Assembly: GCF_027596085.1 (NCBI RefSeq)
Contig: NC_072469.1
Location: 11,677,914 to 11,741,913 of the forward strand
Reading direction: 5' to 3'
Length of the DNA: 64,000 bases
Origin: Anoplopoma fimbria
Taxonomy: Eukaryota > Chordata > Actinopteri > Perciformes > Anoplopomatidae
Of the stretch, positions 1 to 55,718 are shown one piece after another. The translations under genes were made by a program, and so were the position numbers. Below the pieces are notes generated by a model. It did no database searches. It was not told where the DNA came from and saw nothing but the letters and a program-made list of their open reading frames with translations. Numbering within the stretch: the stretch's first letter is position 1; each line of letters opens with the position of its first letter.

Positions 1-233
1 CTTGTCTCCTATCATGTGCTCTTACATCACATATCACCTTAGGTTAGGTGAGAGGATCCCACTCTGGCTATCTTTACTACCCACATCATGCACAAAGCAC
101 TTAAAAAGTCAATTTAATTCCTTAAGACAAAAGAACCTTGACACATGTTCAAAAACACAAAGGGGATATTACAGCAAGTTCATCTCCCCTTTAGACACAC
201 CTATACTCCACAACAATGCATTCATTAATAATG

Positions 234-234
<1 letters not shown>

Positions 235-305
<71 letters not shown>
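235..305. repeat. (CA)n/(TA)n microsatellite
   Basis: A short CA run passes directly into about 30 TA units. Confidence 0.95.
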
Positions 306-308
<3 letters not shown>

Positions 309-664
309 TGTATTGACCTGTTATGATGTCCTTCACTTACAATGGTATATTTCCATAATCTTCTCTATGAAAAGAAAAGCCCATGGTATTCTCAACCCTC
401 TGAACCAGAAGTAGTTCCAGGGGGTGTTTGCTCACATTTTATTCACTGTGGCCTAATTTTTTCCCTGCCATATTATACAACATCCTTCACCTCCTTGGAA
501 ACAGCACAATCACGGCGAGAAGTAGTGAAAATTAAAAAATGCTAGGATGGCATAAATCACAAAAAAGACAATAATAACGCAAGTTGAATTTCTCTGATAA
601 TTTTTTTCACAAGTTTTATTTCAATAATATGCAACCACACACAACAGCCTTATCTGCATACTGT

Positions 665-745
665 CAGTGGCTCAGAGGCCCAATCAGAACAACTGTGGTT
701 TGATCCCGGCTCCTCGGTCCATGTCAATGTGTCCTTTTACACCTG
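665..745 (+). repeat. Decayed tRNA-derived SINE head
   Basis: Contains a box A-like GTGGCTCAG, a box B-like GTTTGATCCCGGCTCC and then TCCATGTCAATGTGTCCTT. The order and wording match the better-kept SINE at 57175-57496. It is truncated and diverged. Confidence 0.45.
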
Positions 746-1169
746 GCCCCATTTTGTCTTTTGCGGCTGCTGTGATCCATTCTAAAATAGAATCAAGTTT
801 TTATGCCATGTCAATCTGAATGAAATGAAAGTGTTTATCTTTTTGTTACCAGTTTTTCATCTTAAAGAACAACTTTCACAAAGTTTTCCACATGTAAAAG
901 TAATTGATCATTTGGCGTCCATGGTCCTCATGAGTTTCTAAGATTTTAAAAAGAAAAAGAATGACTTGAGATGTTGTTACTCAGCCTAAACATAATCCCA
1001 CTGTCTCAAGAATAGTGCCGTTTTATCTCAGAGCTAAACCCTACAGGTCACCATGACCTACTGTGTGTGATCTGAACCGGGGGCAGAGTTTTCTGTCAGA
1101 ACAGAAACATATTGTTATGTGTGATTCGGTAACCCTCTCCGTCTTTGCTTCCATGTCGGCCTCTTTCAG

Positions 1170-44631
<43,462 letters not shown>

Positions 44632-44691
44632 GCGGCACAAGAAGGACAACATCAGCACTGCATCCCTCACTGTGGCTGGGCTACATACGAG

Positions 44692-44697
44692 AATAAA
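44692..44697 (+). terminator. Proximal polyadenylation signal candidate
   Basis: AATAAA 61 bases after the stop codon. Confidence 0.35.
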
Positions 44698-47674
44698 AAG
44701 CAGATCTCGTGGGCTTGATACGTCGTAAAGATACCTGGATTGTACTCGACAACGTTTTTGGTCATGTGGATATATGTCACTGTTATGGTACTGTGTGTTA
44801 GAGTCTCTCACTTAGCTACGAGGATCTTTATGACAGCACCCAGCCCTGACAGTCAAATTATAGCTACACAACAGCACTGAAAAAAGAAAACTTTAGATAC
44901 TATCTATCGATCTGAGTTCACAGCAAGGATTTAGGTGATAAAGTAATGAATGATAAAAACCTTTTGTGTTCTATTATGTTGTAAAGATAATAAGAAACAG
45001 AACAAGTAAAGAACCTATAAAATCAGAAAAAAGTATTCGAAATATAGACAGAGACAAAGACAAACTTTAAATGGAAACAGAAATTATAATACAAACAGTG
45101 CACTAGTTCAGAAGCATTTATGATTGTGGCTTTAAACAAGTGGTACAAAGTATAATGCAGATTTTTAACGAAAGCTCCTCAGATGGTTTCAAACTCCGGT
45201 AGACCCGATGCCAAAGGAACAAATGTCTGGTCCTTAATCTGGAGAGCCTACGAGGATCATTATATATTTATCCGGACTGTGGTGGACCAGTAGGAACCTG
45301 TCTGAGACTGGGATCTGGCACATAAAGAATTAAATAAATGCGATGTAGCTTTGTGCCAACACCTCATGGTTAATCAGAATAACCTTACAATCAACTCTCA
45401 ATCTGTACCCAATGTCAAGATGCTTGAATGATATAGATCTTGTCTATTGGCTCCAGGCAGAGCTGCACATTAGGAGATGGGAGAGGATATTTTGAAAACA
45501 GACAAAAACATGCAGAGCTGCAGAAGTCTAAGTAACCCTGAGATGGAAGGATGGATTACCTTTTCTAGTCCTAGCATTTGGGTTTAAGTTCAAGAAATAA
45601 TGGCAAATGATGGCAGTTAAGGAATCAGGCACTTTGCGAAGTGATTAAGAAGGTAGGCTAAAGCTATCAATATTGCTATGTTTTATTAGCAGAAACTTCT
45701 AGATATGAGGCAAACAAATATATATTTGCAGATCATTAAAATGTGAAAGAGTCCAGGAGAAGTCTTACAACGAAAAGAAAATCGGGCCCAATCTGATCAC
45801 TGAGGAACATGGTGAGGAGTTCTACGACATTGTAAGAATGATTTACTGTGGAAAAAGGAGCTGGACCACTGGGGGGACACATCTAAGTCAATAATAGTTA
45901 AGCCAACCATATATATATAATCTTGTTATACTCTCAGATAACTATAGCAATGAAGCATATTTTTCAAGCAATGTCAATGTCTTCTCTCCTCACTGAGGAG
46001 CTGAGATATAAGAGAAGGGGTCTTCTACACTGGAACTGGGGAACGAGTAACATAGGAATACTTCTTAAACAACTGGCCTTTGGTTTAATTCAGATACAGT
46101 ACACCAACAGCGGATCCAGGTAAAGCGTGTGCTATTTCCCTTTAAATAGGTGGTTCTAATGGTTAGGCACAGACTCAACAACTAGTACAATACTTTGTCC
46201 AGTTCGGATACTCAAGAAGTATTGGCATTGTCCAGGAAGGAGCGCAGACCTTTTCATGTCCTCCTCTCAATGGACTGCAATATAACTGACACAGAACTTC
46301 CTACTGTCTACGAGCTTTCTTGCTCTGCTACGCTTCCAAAAGCAGAGACGACGATGTCACATCTCCTCTATCAAAGTAGCCATTGATTCCAACACAAGGG
46401 CTTCTGGGATTCCGTCCATGGAGACCAAGGGCGATCGTTCTGAACCAAGCAAACCCGTAGTTCACGAGTCCTTGACGACAGAGAATGATGCTGTCTCCAG
46501 CTGCCAAAGGAGACTCTCTGTGAAGCAGACTCTCAGCCCCTCTGGTCCTGCTGTTTGAACTGGAGATGCTTGTACTCTTGTTCAAGTCCTCCACTGATGG
46601 ACTCGTTCTCTCTGACTATGTACCTGTACCATCTTAGCACGGAGCAGGTACTCCAGTATCCAAAACCCTGTACTGTCTCAAACAACATGCAGCATGTAGG
46701 TCTCAAAGGGCCTAGGATCAACGGATCCGCTCAGTGAACCAATCCGGTCCCTCTGGTATATATATACCTGTGATGAGTACAAGGGGCCCTTGGATAAACC
46801 TGTGTAATATATGCAATAGTTAAGACCTTTATTCCGATGTGTTCCACAATCTACCATGTTCTTTCAGACAATGACTGACCGCATTGTACCCTCAGTGTTC
46901 CCAGCCCCCTGTCTCCATCTCTGGTCCCGTAATGGAACTGTGCCTCACGTGTGGCCTCTGGGGTTGTGGTGATAGAACTTCAAATGTTCTCCTGGGTTCT
47001 TTTGAAAACCTTCTGCATGTTCTCCCAGTGTTTGTGTACGTCGCACACAAATCGGGTTCATCTGAGACTCTGACAGCCCATTTACAAGTAGCCACCTCAT
47101 GCGTCTTAAGGCAGATAGCTCTCTGATATCAAACAAGCCAAGTATACATGCAACCAAGGAGCAATCAAGCTGGATTGACGTACCGATACATTTTAGCCAG
47201 ATGTTGAAAAGGTAAAAAAGTCGCATACATTATCTTTACTCCTCGCGGGTTTGACTGCGAGGTTTGCGATTGCAACCGTTGGATGATCTTTATGATTAGC
47301 GGGGTTCTCCACTGATTTTACACATCAACTTGTGTTTACAGGTTTGTGGGGTTCTGTTGCATATGTGAAAAAGAAGTTGTCCTGATAAATGTCCTCAAGT
47401 GATGTCACTTGAGTCAGCGTCGGGTATGGAGTTTGAAAATGAAAAAAACAAAACAATCTGGGGTTGTGGAGTTAGAAAGAAGGCTAAGAGGCTCCAGGCT
47501 ACATTAGCCGCTACTAGCATTACACACCCGACCCTCATTGGTGGCCTAACCATAAACACACCTCAACCACTGTTTATTTGCCATGACGACAATCTATCCC
47601 CAACCTTAACCATGCCGTAGTTGCCATGCGCTGATATTGTACAAAATTACTTTTTTTTTCACGTTGCCATTGGA

Positions 47675-47710
<36 letters not shown>

Positions 47711-48251
47711 CTTGAACTGTGTCTTTGAACTTCTCGCGGGTTTCACTGAATCATCCAGATATGATACAGTTGAAATGCAGAGTGTATATAGGCTCTAAAT
47801 TACAGAGGGTTAAAGACATTTCTCTGTTAGCCTTGAGAGAGATTGGCAACCTAGACTATAGGTTATTACCCCAAGGCATGCTGGGAGAGGATCCAGCTCC
47901 CTTAACCCTGAACAGGACCAGTTGGGTGTAGGGAACAGATACATGTGACCTCTGAGGTTTTGACTGAATTTGACCACAGCTGAACCTTTGACCCGCATTA
48001 ACCATCAGTAGCTTGTCGAAGTTCATGACTTGATCTGATACTATTTTTCTTTTTAAAAAAACAGTTGAATACACAGGTTCAAAGGTCACATTTGTATTGA
48101 TTTCATTTGAAAGACCCAAATGGTGCTTTATTTGCTCGCAAGCTACAGAATTTTTCACAATGGGGTATTGTGCCACGACTAAAGCAACAGGAATACAGGA
48201 CTTTACCGTTAAATTCTGGCAGAAGTCTTAGACTTATATACTTATAGTATA

Positions 48252-48254
<3 letters not shown>

Positions 48255-48314
<60 letters not shown>
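48255..48314. repeat. (AT)n microsatellite
   Basis: About 30 AT units. Confidence 0.95.
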
Positions 48315-48317
<3 letters not shown>

Positions 48318-49315
48318 TCAGATCAGTAGTACTACAGTCATCCTAGGCAGTGACGAGGCCTTATCCACACATCTCTACAACCAAGAGGACAAGGCTGTGA
48401 TTCTGTTGCATCTTCCCCCTCTTTTTTTTTCTACAATCTTTTGTACTGTTATTTATACTGTATTGTATTAATAAGTAAAGGGAAGTCCAGAAACTTTCCT
48501 TGAATGTTTTGTTTGTTTGCGTTTTTTTTATTTTATGATATGATCAGAAGCATTAGTCGGAAGAGTTTGCCTTCACTTTGGAAGCCTTTGAGTTTTGATA
48601 CACGTGTCATTTCTATTATCTATTAAGCTCGCTGGTTATCTGTAGCTCAGTCTGTTTTGTGTTTCCATCCATATTTCTCTTTTCTTCTATCAGTCTGGTT
48701 CATTATGGTGTTTCAGTTTTTGGAATATTTTCTTTCATGTCATAGACGTCTCTCTAGTTCATACATTTCAGAGCTGCATGTATACAGCAGATACTCTGTG
48801 CTTCAGGCAGTTTATGACAACAAGGGATGTCCATAAAATAGTTGATTTTTGTATGTCATTTGTTGAAAATGTAAAGACCTTATATGGAAGTTTTTTGGGG
48901 GTGTTGATAATGTTAACACATTATTCTGGAAAATAAATGGTTAACAACACTACCATAACACTTATATGTAAGTGTATTGATAGCAGCTAACCTAGAAATA
49001 TTTAAATACGCTTTTGGAGAGGTAAAAAAACGGTGGGGTGTCTACACAAAGGTAATGTGTTTGTGTGTTTTCAAGCTATTTATTTGTCTAATTTATTTTT
49101 TAAAGGGAATTTAACAAAAGGGAATATGTGAATGGATGGAGGGTGACACTGAAGCATGCATTTTGTTTTTGTGTTTCCTGTTGTGTGTGTGTGTGTGTGT
49201 GGATTATACACACATGTACATAAGGTTGAGAGGTACAGTTCTGAATCCGAACGGGTTGCTAACTACTCAGGCTGTGCTATCGCTCCACCACACCATACAA
49301 CTGTTTATGAATCTC

Positions 49316-49321
49316 AATAAA
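49316..49321 (+). terminator. Distal polyadenylation signal candidate
   Basis: AATAAA; other candidates are at 48932-48937 and 49508-49513. Human HECW1 has a long 3' UTR, which makes a distal site plausible. Confidence 0.3.
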
Positions 49322-49984
49322 AATGGTCACTTTGGTACTCTGCTGTTATTGTGTGGATATGTTGTAATGAATGAAACCAAGGAAGGACAACTGAGCCCCC
49401 CCCCCCCCCTTAAAAAAAAGTTGAGCTTCCCTCTTCTTACTATGTTCAACACAAAGTTATCAGAACTAAATGGGGGGCCAAATGTAGGAAAATAATACAC
49501 AAGTTGTAATAAACCATATTGCTAATGGTATAATCTAAAGACTAAGCAAGGCGAACTGGGGTTGAAAATTAGCTCAGGACTTCTGATTAAAAACTCAACC
49601 CATGTCACACTTTATAAGAGTTGTGTTGTGAATAAAAATGTGGTTTCGTAAATTCAACCATGTCGAATGACCCAAAAATGGAAACCCCTCAAATGTGTTA
49701 TACAGCTAAATGATAATAATATATTTATATAATTGTGTTATGTAATAATTGTTATTTGGGGTGTGTCATATATTTGATAATTTACAACTAGTTTGTGAAG
49801 TGTTGAGATAAACAAACTATTGGGGGAAAAAAAGTCTGATATACTACAGTCCAATACAAGACTAGCAGTGCATTCTCAAAAACGACCATATCACTACTGA
49901 ACATGGCTCCCTGTGGGCCTTCTGTTTCTCAGGAAAATGTTTGCATCACTTTTGGTTGTCGCTCTTTGTCAATTGTGACTTTTT

Positions 49985-50095
49985 CAAGTTGTTTTGCATC
50001 TTTTCCTGGTCATTCGGCATGTCTTTTTGAGGTCGTTTTGCATCTGTCAGTGGTCGTTTTGCATCCCTTTGCATTGTCTTGCATCTTTTAATTAT
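49985..50095. repeat. Degenerate tandem repeat around GGTCGTTTTGCATC
   Basis: The phrase TTTTGCATC recurs at intervals of about 20-30 bases with GGTC or GTTG before it; four or five decayed units. Confidence 0.6.
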
Positions 50096-50279
50096 GAAAA
50101 CAACAGAGGAATCTTTTTTTATCATCTCTTAAATAATAAAAAATATATATATTTATATTTTTTGATTGCATTTTTATACAACTAACTACTTCACGTGACA
50201 TACCATTTCATAATTCAACTCAGTATTAAATACTGTTCCATCATTTTGATAAAGCTCATCCTGTTTCCATGTGAACGCA

Positions 50280-50677
50280 GCAGAGAACACCACGCGCCAC
50301 CGTCGCTCAGCCCCATTGGTCAGCCCGTCTGTCAATCAGCGCGAGCTCCCCCCATGGTAACCGAACGCACAGCAGCGGAGCGGTTTGTGAGTGAGGAGCG
50401 AGTAGAGGAGCGCCGACGAACGAAGAGCCAAAGACCCGACCGGAGCGCATCAAGATGAGCCCGTCGGTTCCCTTATTAAACTACGCGGAAGCTTTGAACT
50501 GGTTTACCGCCGTACAGTGACGTCCCTCTGTCGCGCGGATGTTTCTTTTTGTTTAAGTCGTAGTTAGGTCAGTCGGTTGTGTGTCACGTTAACGCTGCTG
50601 TTTGTAAACTTTTTTCCCCCCCCCTGGACGTTTGCGAACTATATAAAACTAACTTTTACGTACGTTTAAAGTACGCC
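50280..50677 (+). promoter_or_regulatory. stk17a: Promoter/5' UTR of STK17A-like gene (CpG-rich)
   Basis: Abrupt rise in CpG after AT-rich sequence. An inverted CCAAT box lies at 50314-50319 (CCATTGG) with CAATCAG at 50333-50339. A TATA-like ACTATATAAAA at about 50638 sits only 40 bases before the coding ATG, too close for the main start unless the leader is minimal. Transcription start is inferred, not seen. Confidence 0.55.
50455..50520 (+). CDS. Upstream ORF candidate in stk17a leader (21 codons)
   Basis: ATG with A at -3 (AAGATGA), reads MSPSVPLLNYAEALNWFTAV plus Gln, then TGA, 157 bases before the main ATG. If transcribed it could reduce translation of the kinase. Short, no homology recognised. 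Confidence 0.35.
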   Translation: MSPSVPLLNYAEALNWFTAVQ

Positions 50678-50862
50678 ATGATACCCGAATGCCCGCGCGC
50701 CGGGGGCTCGAGGAGCGGGACCCGCTTCCAGCGCAGCCCGGCAGCAGAACCGAGCCGTGGCGGCCGCGGCGTCAGCGGCTTGTTGTCCGAGATCCGAACC
50801 CCCATCAGCACCGACCTGTTCACCGACCACTACACCATCATCCCCGGCAAAGAGCTCGGAAG
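50678..50862 (+). CDS. stk17a: STK17A (DRAK1)-like serine/threonine kinase, exon 1
   Basis: Begins ATG ATA CCC (MIPECPRAGG), has a basic, Gly/Ser/Arg-rich leader (SRGGRGVSGLL) and then SEIRTPISTDLFTDHYTIIP and GKELGR, stopping at donor GTAGGG (50863) in phase 2 just before where the glycine-rich loop GKFAVVR should follow. STK17A and B are DAP-kinase-family enzymes linked to apoptosis, mostly nuclear. The MIP start and the EIR...T..F.D.Y...PG.ELGR spacing match human STK17A (about 16 of 30 positions) better than STK17B (from memory). The neighbour of HECW1 in mammals is STK17A. The catalytic exons are outside the window. Confidence 0.8.
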
Positions 50863-53102
50863 GTAGGGCCGTGTGTTGGAGACGGTTAACGTCTGTTAAT
50901 ATCATTTTAATAAACGTTTTAATCCAGAGAGCATGCCACTGTCATACAATCCTGCGCCTTGGTTTGTGGTCAAATATAATTTAACATAAGGTGAATTAAT
51001 GATCTAGACAGCCGAGGTGATAGACTAAACTAAAGACGTTAATAACGTAAAGTTAATAAAACTATCACCTGGAACTTCCCAAGTTGATGACTGATTGAGC
51101 CTTTTTTTCCTGATATGCAAATAAGACCATATCATATTAAATATGTGCTCATTTACATACATTTCTAGAACAGAAATCTGAACATTGAATTTCAGAACCA
51201 GGTTGAAAATTCTTGTTTCATTTTGTTTTCATATTAGAGTCAAAGGGTTTTACAAAGGGAATAAATACCTCTTTGTATCACTCCATAAATCAGAAAACAC
51301 TAGCAATAAAAAATCCATTTTCTCCATGTTAGTAATAAAATGTTGTATAAGTCAGACTATGAATGATATATGAACAAACCCCTCTGTAGAGACCTTCAGA
51401 ATATAGAAAGGAAGGAAACTGTAACGTTTGGTGAATGTAAGTTCTACTGAAGAGGAGATTTTCTGGATCAGAGTCTGAGAATAAACTCATTTAGAGAAAA
51501 GGGCCTGTAAGGATATGTTTAGTTAAATTAAATATATTTTGAAGACACTACAGGGGAATAGGGTAAAAAATAAACTCCGAGATATCACCATGAATCTTCT
51601 CCAGCTGATAACTTTCATCAAGATAACTATTTTTATATTACACGTTTTGTTTGTAATGTTTACGTATGCAAATGCGGCATTATCTAATGGTTAACTTTTT
51701 GTGAATTTAGGAGAAACCTACAGACACAATTATACATGTATAGAAAGTTTTCCTTCACTAGTCTGAATGACGACATGTTTTGGAAGCAAAATGATTGTAA
51801 TTCTCAGTAATAACCAGTGCATGAAGACCAGTCTCTTTGCCTGGGGTGCGTCCCCTTTATGTTATTGTTGTGGTCTACTTGCAGCTCAGTCACTGAGCAC
51901 AGCTGGTAGGCTACTGGAGTCTAATAACCACTCCGCTTTCATCGTGACATTAAAGAGCATTTTCTCCATCAGAAGACAGCGAGCCAATGAGCGCCCAAAG
52001 GTGTACTCATAGTTAGCCAATCAGTGCCAAGGGGCGGGACCAACGCCGTTGTTAGCTGTCATCTGGAACCAAAGAGCAAGAAATTTAACATTGGAGACAA
52101 CACTGAAGCTTTTAAAATGATTGAAAGTAGCGAACAGCATTCTGCTTTAATGTCTAGAAAATATCTTATTATCTTTCACTGTCCTACTACGAGAGGCTGG
52201 GTGGAGATTCTGACATAGCTTTTTGTTTGTGGCGTCTTTGTTGGCATATCACTCTTTTTCTGCCTTCCTCATTTGTGTCCGTAACGGTTACGATAAGCTA
52301 CGACTGCCACCTCTTTACAACACATTGTTGTTCAACCCTGAAGCCTCGTTTTTTTCAGCATGGACGGTCGCACCAACATGTGCTGATGTGGACTCTGACG
52401 AGGATACTTTAGGATCATATGTTCTCTGTGCAAGTGTCTCCTCTCTGCAAACCGACATTCTCAAAGCTACTCAGAGTTCTCCATGTTCTCCTCCCCGTAG
52501 TTAGAACACATGCTGGATGTACACAGGGTGTCTGATGGGGTGACAGTTGCAGACACTCTCAACCCTCTTTCGCTAGTAGCTAACCCTAAAACATTCTACT
52601 CATTTGATGATTGGATATTACTTTGATGCCCAGCTGTTTATTTGATTTGCGTTTTCTGATCGTTTTCCAGGTGTGTCATTGAACACAGCATGATGAATAA
52701 ACGTATTGTGACCGGATCAGAAAAGCACATTAGCCGATTTGTGTTTGACACTTGTAAAGTCAAATCCAGCCCATTGTTTGATAGCAGGGACCTGGACTCT
52801 TTGGAACAGCTAATGTTTCACAGGATTTCTTCAAAGTTAATGAGTAGAGGAAATGCCCTCCATTCTGCTGGCTAAACTGATCTGGGATCTGTCCCCCCAC
52901 CAGAGTCACGAGGCCAATCCCCGGTTGATTAGAACATGCTTTTACCCCACTAATAACCTGGTTCTCTGTCAGCTTTTTCATAAAGCTAAGAGTGTGTGTG
53001 TTGACTCAGGTACAGCTCCAGAGATAAGAGCTGAGTTTACACTTCACCTCCAAAGTTATTTCAGCCAGTAACCTCCTGTTATACTAGTCTGAGACCCAAT
53101 AA

Positions 53103-53105
<3 letters not shown>

Positions 53106-53181
<76 letters not shown>
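53106..53181. repeat. (GT)n microsatellite
   Basis: About 38 GT units. Confidence 0.95.
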
Positions 53182-53183
<2 letters not shown>

Positions 53184-53395
53184 CTTTGCATTGCATGACC
53201 TGACATTGTGACTGAGATTAGCTGCCACAGAAAAACATGAAAGGTTACATTAATCTGCAGTACCAGTCTGATTGCAGTGGGCGGATCAGCTGACACAAGT
53301 TCATGTGCACCAAGGTTACCTTGGATCAAACGTGGTGTCTCTCGGCCTCTTACATGATAGTTCTATATGATATGACTCAAGCTTTATTTATTACC

Positions 53396-53626
53396 AGTGA
53401 TATTGTTTATTTTGGGTTCAAACAGCTGTAGTAGATCAGCTTGCTAGATACAGTGAGTAAACCTCCATGAAAATCCACCGAGCACCTCCAGATGATGTTA
53501 TGAACCCAGACAAGACGGGGTTTAGTTTCCCGGGATCTCTGGGACTTCCACAACAAGCACAAAGCAGCAATACTGGTTATATCTTCAATAGATTGGAAGA
53601 TTTCCATGGAGATTAGCCACTTCTCC
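53396..53626. repeat. Internal fragment related to the MITE at 59756-60477
   Basis: CAGCTGTAGTA, AAATCCACCGAGC, GATGATGTTATGAACCCAGA, CAAGACGG and TTTAGTTTCC occur in the same order as in 60115-60350. Outer inverted repeats are absent here. Confidence 0.7.
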
Positions 53627-54080
53627 ACAAACACAAATTAAACTTTTAATGGATGAGTTCATACATTTTGCAATAGTCAGTGAAGTCCACTTTTCGCACA
53701 ATATGTTGAGTTTATTGCTGATGAATAAGACCGTAGGAAGGTTGGTAGGGTTAATCATTTTAAACTGAGTTGTGGATGTGTTCATAAGGACGGAAGCATT
53801 CTTGTATAGTGCTCTCATACATAAATACTTTATCCAGATTACGGGAGAATTGAAAATGCTGCTATGCACATTGCCTATATTGACGGAATAAAATAACAGA
53901 ATTTGAAATTTTGATGTGGTGTCATTAAACTAAATGTAAACCTTAAAAGGCACCTAATATGAAAAAGCTTGCTAACCCCTAACTCATATAGATTCAGATA
54001 AACCTAACATTTTTGCACCAATAAGGACTGGATTTTGTCTCCTATTATTTCCTTTGGAAGGTTCGTTTTAATAGCCAGTA

Positions 54081-54304
54081 TTAATAATAATAATAATTAA
54101 GCCTTTATTAGTCCCACAATGGGGAAATTATTTCTCTGCATTTAACCCATCCCGGAGGAGCAGTGGGCTGCAATGAAGCGCCCGGGGAGCAACTTGGGAT
54201 TTAGGTGTCTTGCTCAAGGACACCTCGGCATGTTGCCGGTAGAGGGGTTTGAACCACCGACCTTATGGTTACGGGACAAGCGCTCTACCTCATGTGCCAC
54301 AGCC
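54081..54304 (-). mobile_element. tRNA-derived SINE (minus strand)
   Basis: Read on the minus strand: box A-like GGCACATGAGGTAGAGCG, box B-like GGTCGGTGGTTCAAACCCC, then GTGTCCTTGAGCAAGACACC and a tail GGGACTAATAAAGGC ending in TAA repeats. Typical teleost SINE layout. Confidence 0.75.
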
Positions 54305-55365
54305 GGAGGAATAACTGGAGGAATAACAGGAGGAATGAATAAAGAATGAATAAAGAGAGGAAAACCTGTTTAATTGGCATCTTAATATTTTAAGACAGAA
54401 TTAGTTTCATTGACATCTGACTACTGTCAAGCTACCTGTCTGAAAATGATATCAATCAATCACCTGTTTATGTGGGGAAAAAAGACTGAGCCCACTGATT
54501 ACTTTTTTAAAACATGATAAAAGACACAGAGTTGTGTTTATTCTTCCACTAGACCATCTTTGATCAGGGTTTAATGCACATTCACCAACACGCAGTGAGC
54601 ATTTAACCAGGCTACAAGCTACAATAATGATTATAGCAAAAATCATCATGATAATTTGGTAAGCATTGAGATTGCAAAAACACAGCGTTTTCAGAAATAA
54701 AGTTGAAATAATTTATTCTAAAACATGGTCAAAAGATAAACCTAGTTGATCATTAAGTCCATGTTTCTATGTCCAGCAACACAAAGGAGATCATTAAAGG
54801 AAAATAAGGAAAATACTTCAGATCCAGTGTTCCCTCCCACTTTGCAACTCTTTAACTCTTAATGAGTACAGTACTCCAGTTAAGTTAAGGCTCTGTTTAT
54901 ATGAATCCGATTCATTGTTCAGCTCTAATAAGGGCTCATGGTTGACTTTAATAGGCTGATAAATTACGTTTGCAACTATGCCATTATTTTCATTCTATAT
55001 TTAATCTGTCAATATGTTTTTGATTAATGATTGAAAATAGTTCAAAAGTATCCGGCAGTTTCCAAGAGACCAAGGTGATGTTAGTGGAAAACCCAAAGAT
55101 TCTTTTTAAGATAATGATATGAAACAGGGCTCAGCACTAACATTGTGAGCTATTGGTTGCCAAAACTGAAAATATGGTTGTCAATTTTTAGTCACCTTAT
55201 ATATTTTGGTAATTAAGATACTTTGCAGTTAATAATCTGCTTAATCATGAAAACGTGACAATTTGAATACAAGCTTTATTACAGCTACCAAACACACTTC
55301 TTTATAGTTTGTGTTTTATCTGATACTTTTACACAATTTGAATCCTAAATGTAATTAAGACTGAG

Positions 55366-55718
55366 ATGTCCACCCTCAAGTCCCGCTATGCAAAACACCA
55401 GAAGAGCAGCTGTGGTCCTGGTTTGGTTTTTCTAGACCTTTATACCGATTCCCACCACGGATCAGTCGGCCCTTCAGCATTGAAGACTTGGATTAGACAC
55501 CAACATCAGCTTGTCCATCATCTCCACTTTACAGGTGACTCCCCTTTAACATACAGCCGAAGAGACTGGGGGAGACAACACCACATCATGTAGCATCAGC
55601 ATGTGGGCAAACCTGTCCTGGGGGCCTCCAGAACATGCTCCTGAAATAGTAAGCCGCCCTTCTTTGGCAATAAAGACCTTTAGTTGAATCTAGATGTCTG
55701 GTTTGGGTTCTGACTGTA
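55366..55718 (+). repeat. Possible solo LTR
   Basis: Starts TGTCC and ends GTAACA, with AATAAAGACC about 50 bases before the end, as in R-U5 regions of LTRs. No clear target duplication, no matching second LTR. Weak. Confidence 0.25.

Larger units (their letters stand above)
1..1169 (+). other. Intron upstream of E1 (3' part)
   Basis: No coding exon seen. It holds a CA/TA microsatellite (about 235-305) and a decayed tRNA-SINE head (about 665-745). It ends in a pyrimidine-rich tract and CAG at 1167-1169, the acceptor of E1. Confidence 0.7.
44632..49321 (+). other. Probable hecw1 3' UTR, then intergenic DNA
   Basis: No coding feature supported. AATAAA signals occur at 44692, 48932, 49316 and 49508, so the transcript may have a short and a long 3' end. 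Also holds poly-A 47678-47704 and (AT)n 48255-48314. Where the UTR ends cannot be told from sequence alone. Confidence 0.35.

Noticed and set aside
46195..47126. Open frames after hecw1 (e.g. 46328-46594 minus, 46884-47126 plus)
   Set aside because: Short, unconserved in appearance, without start context or splice support; treated as UTR/intergenic.
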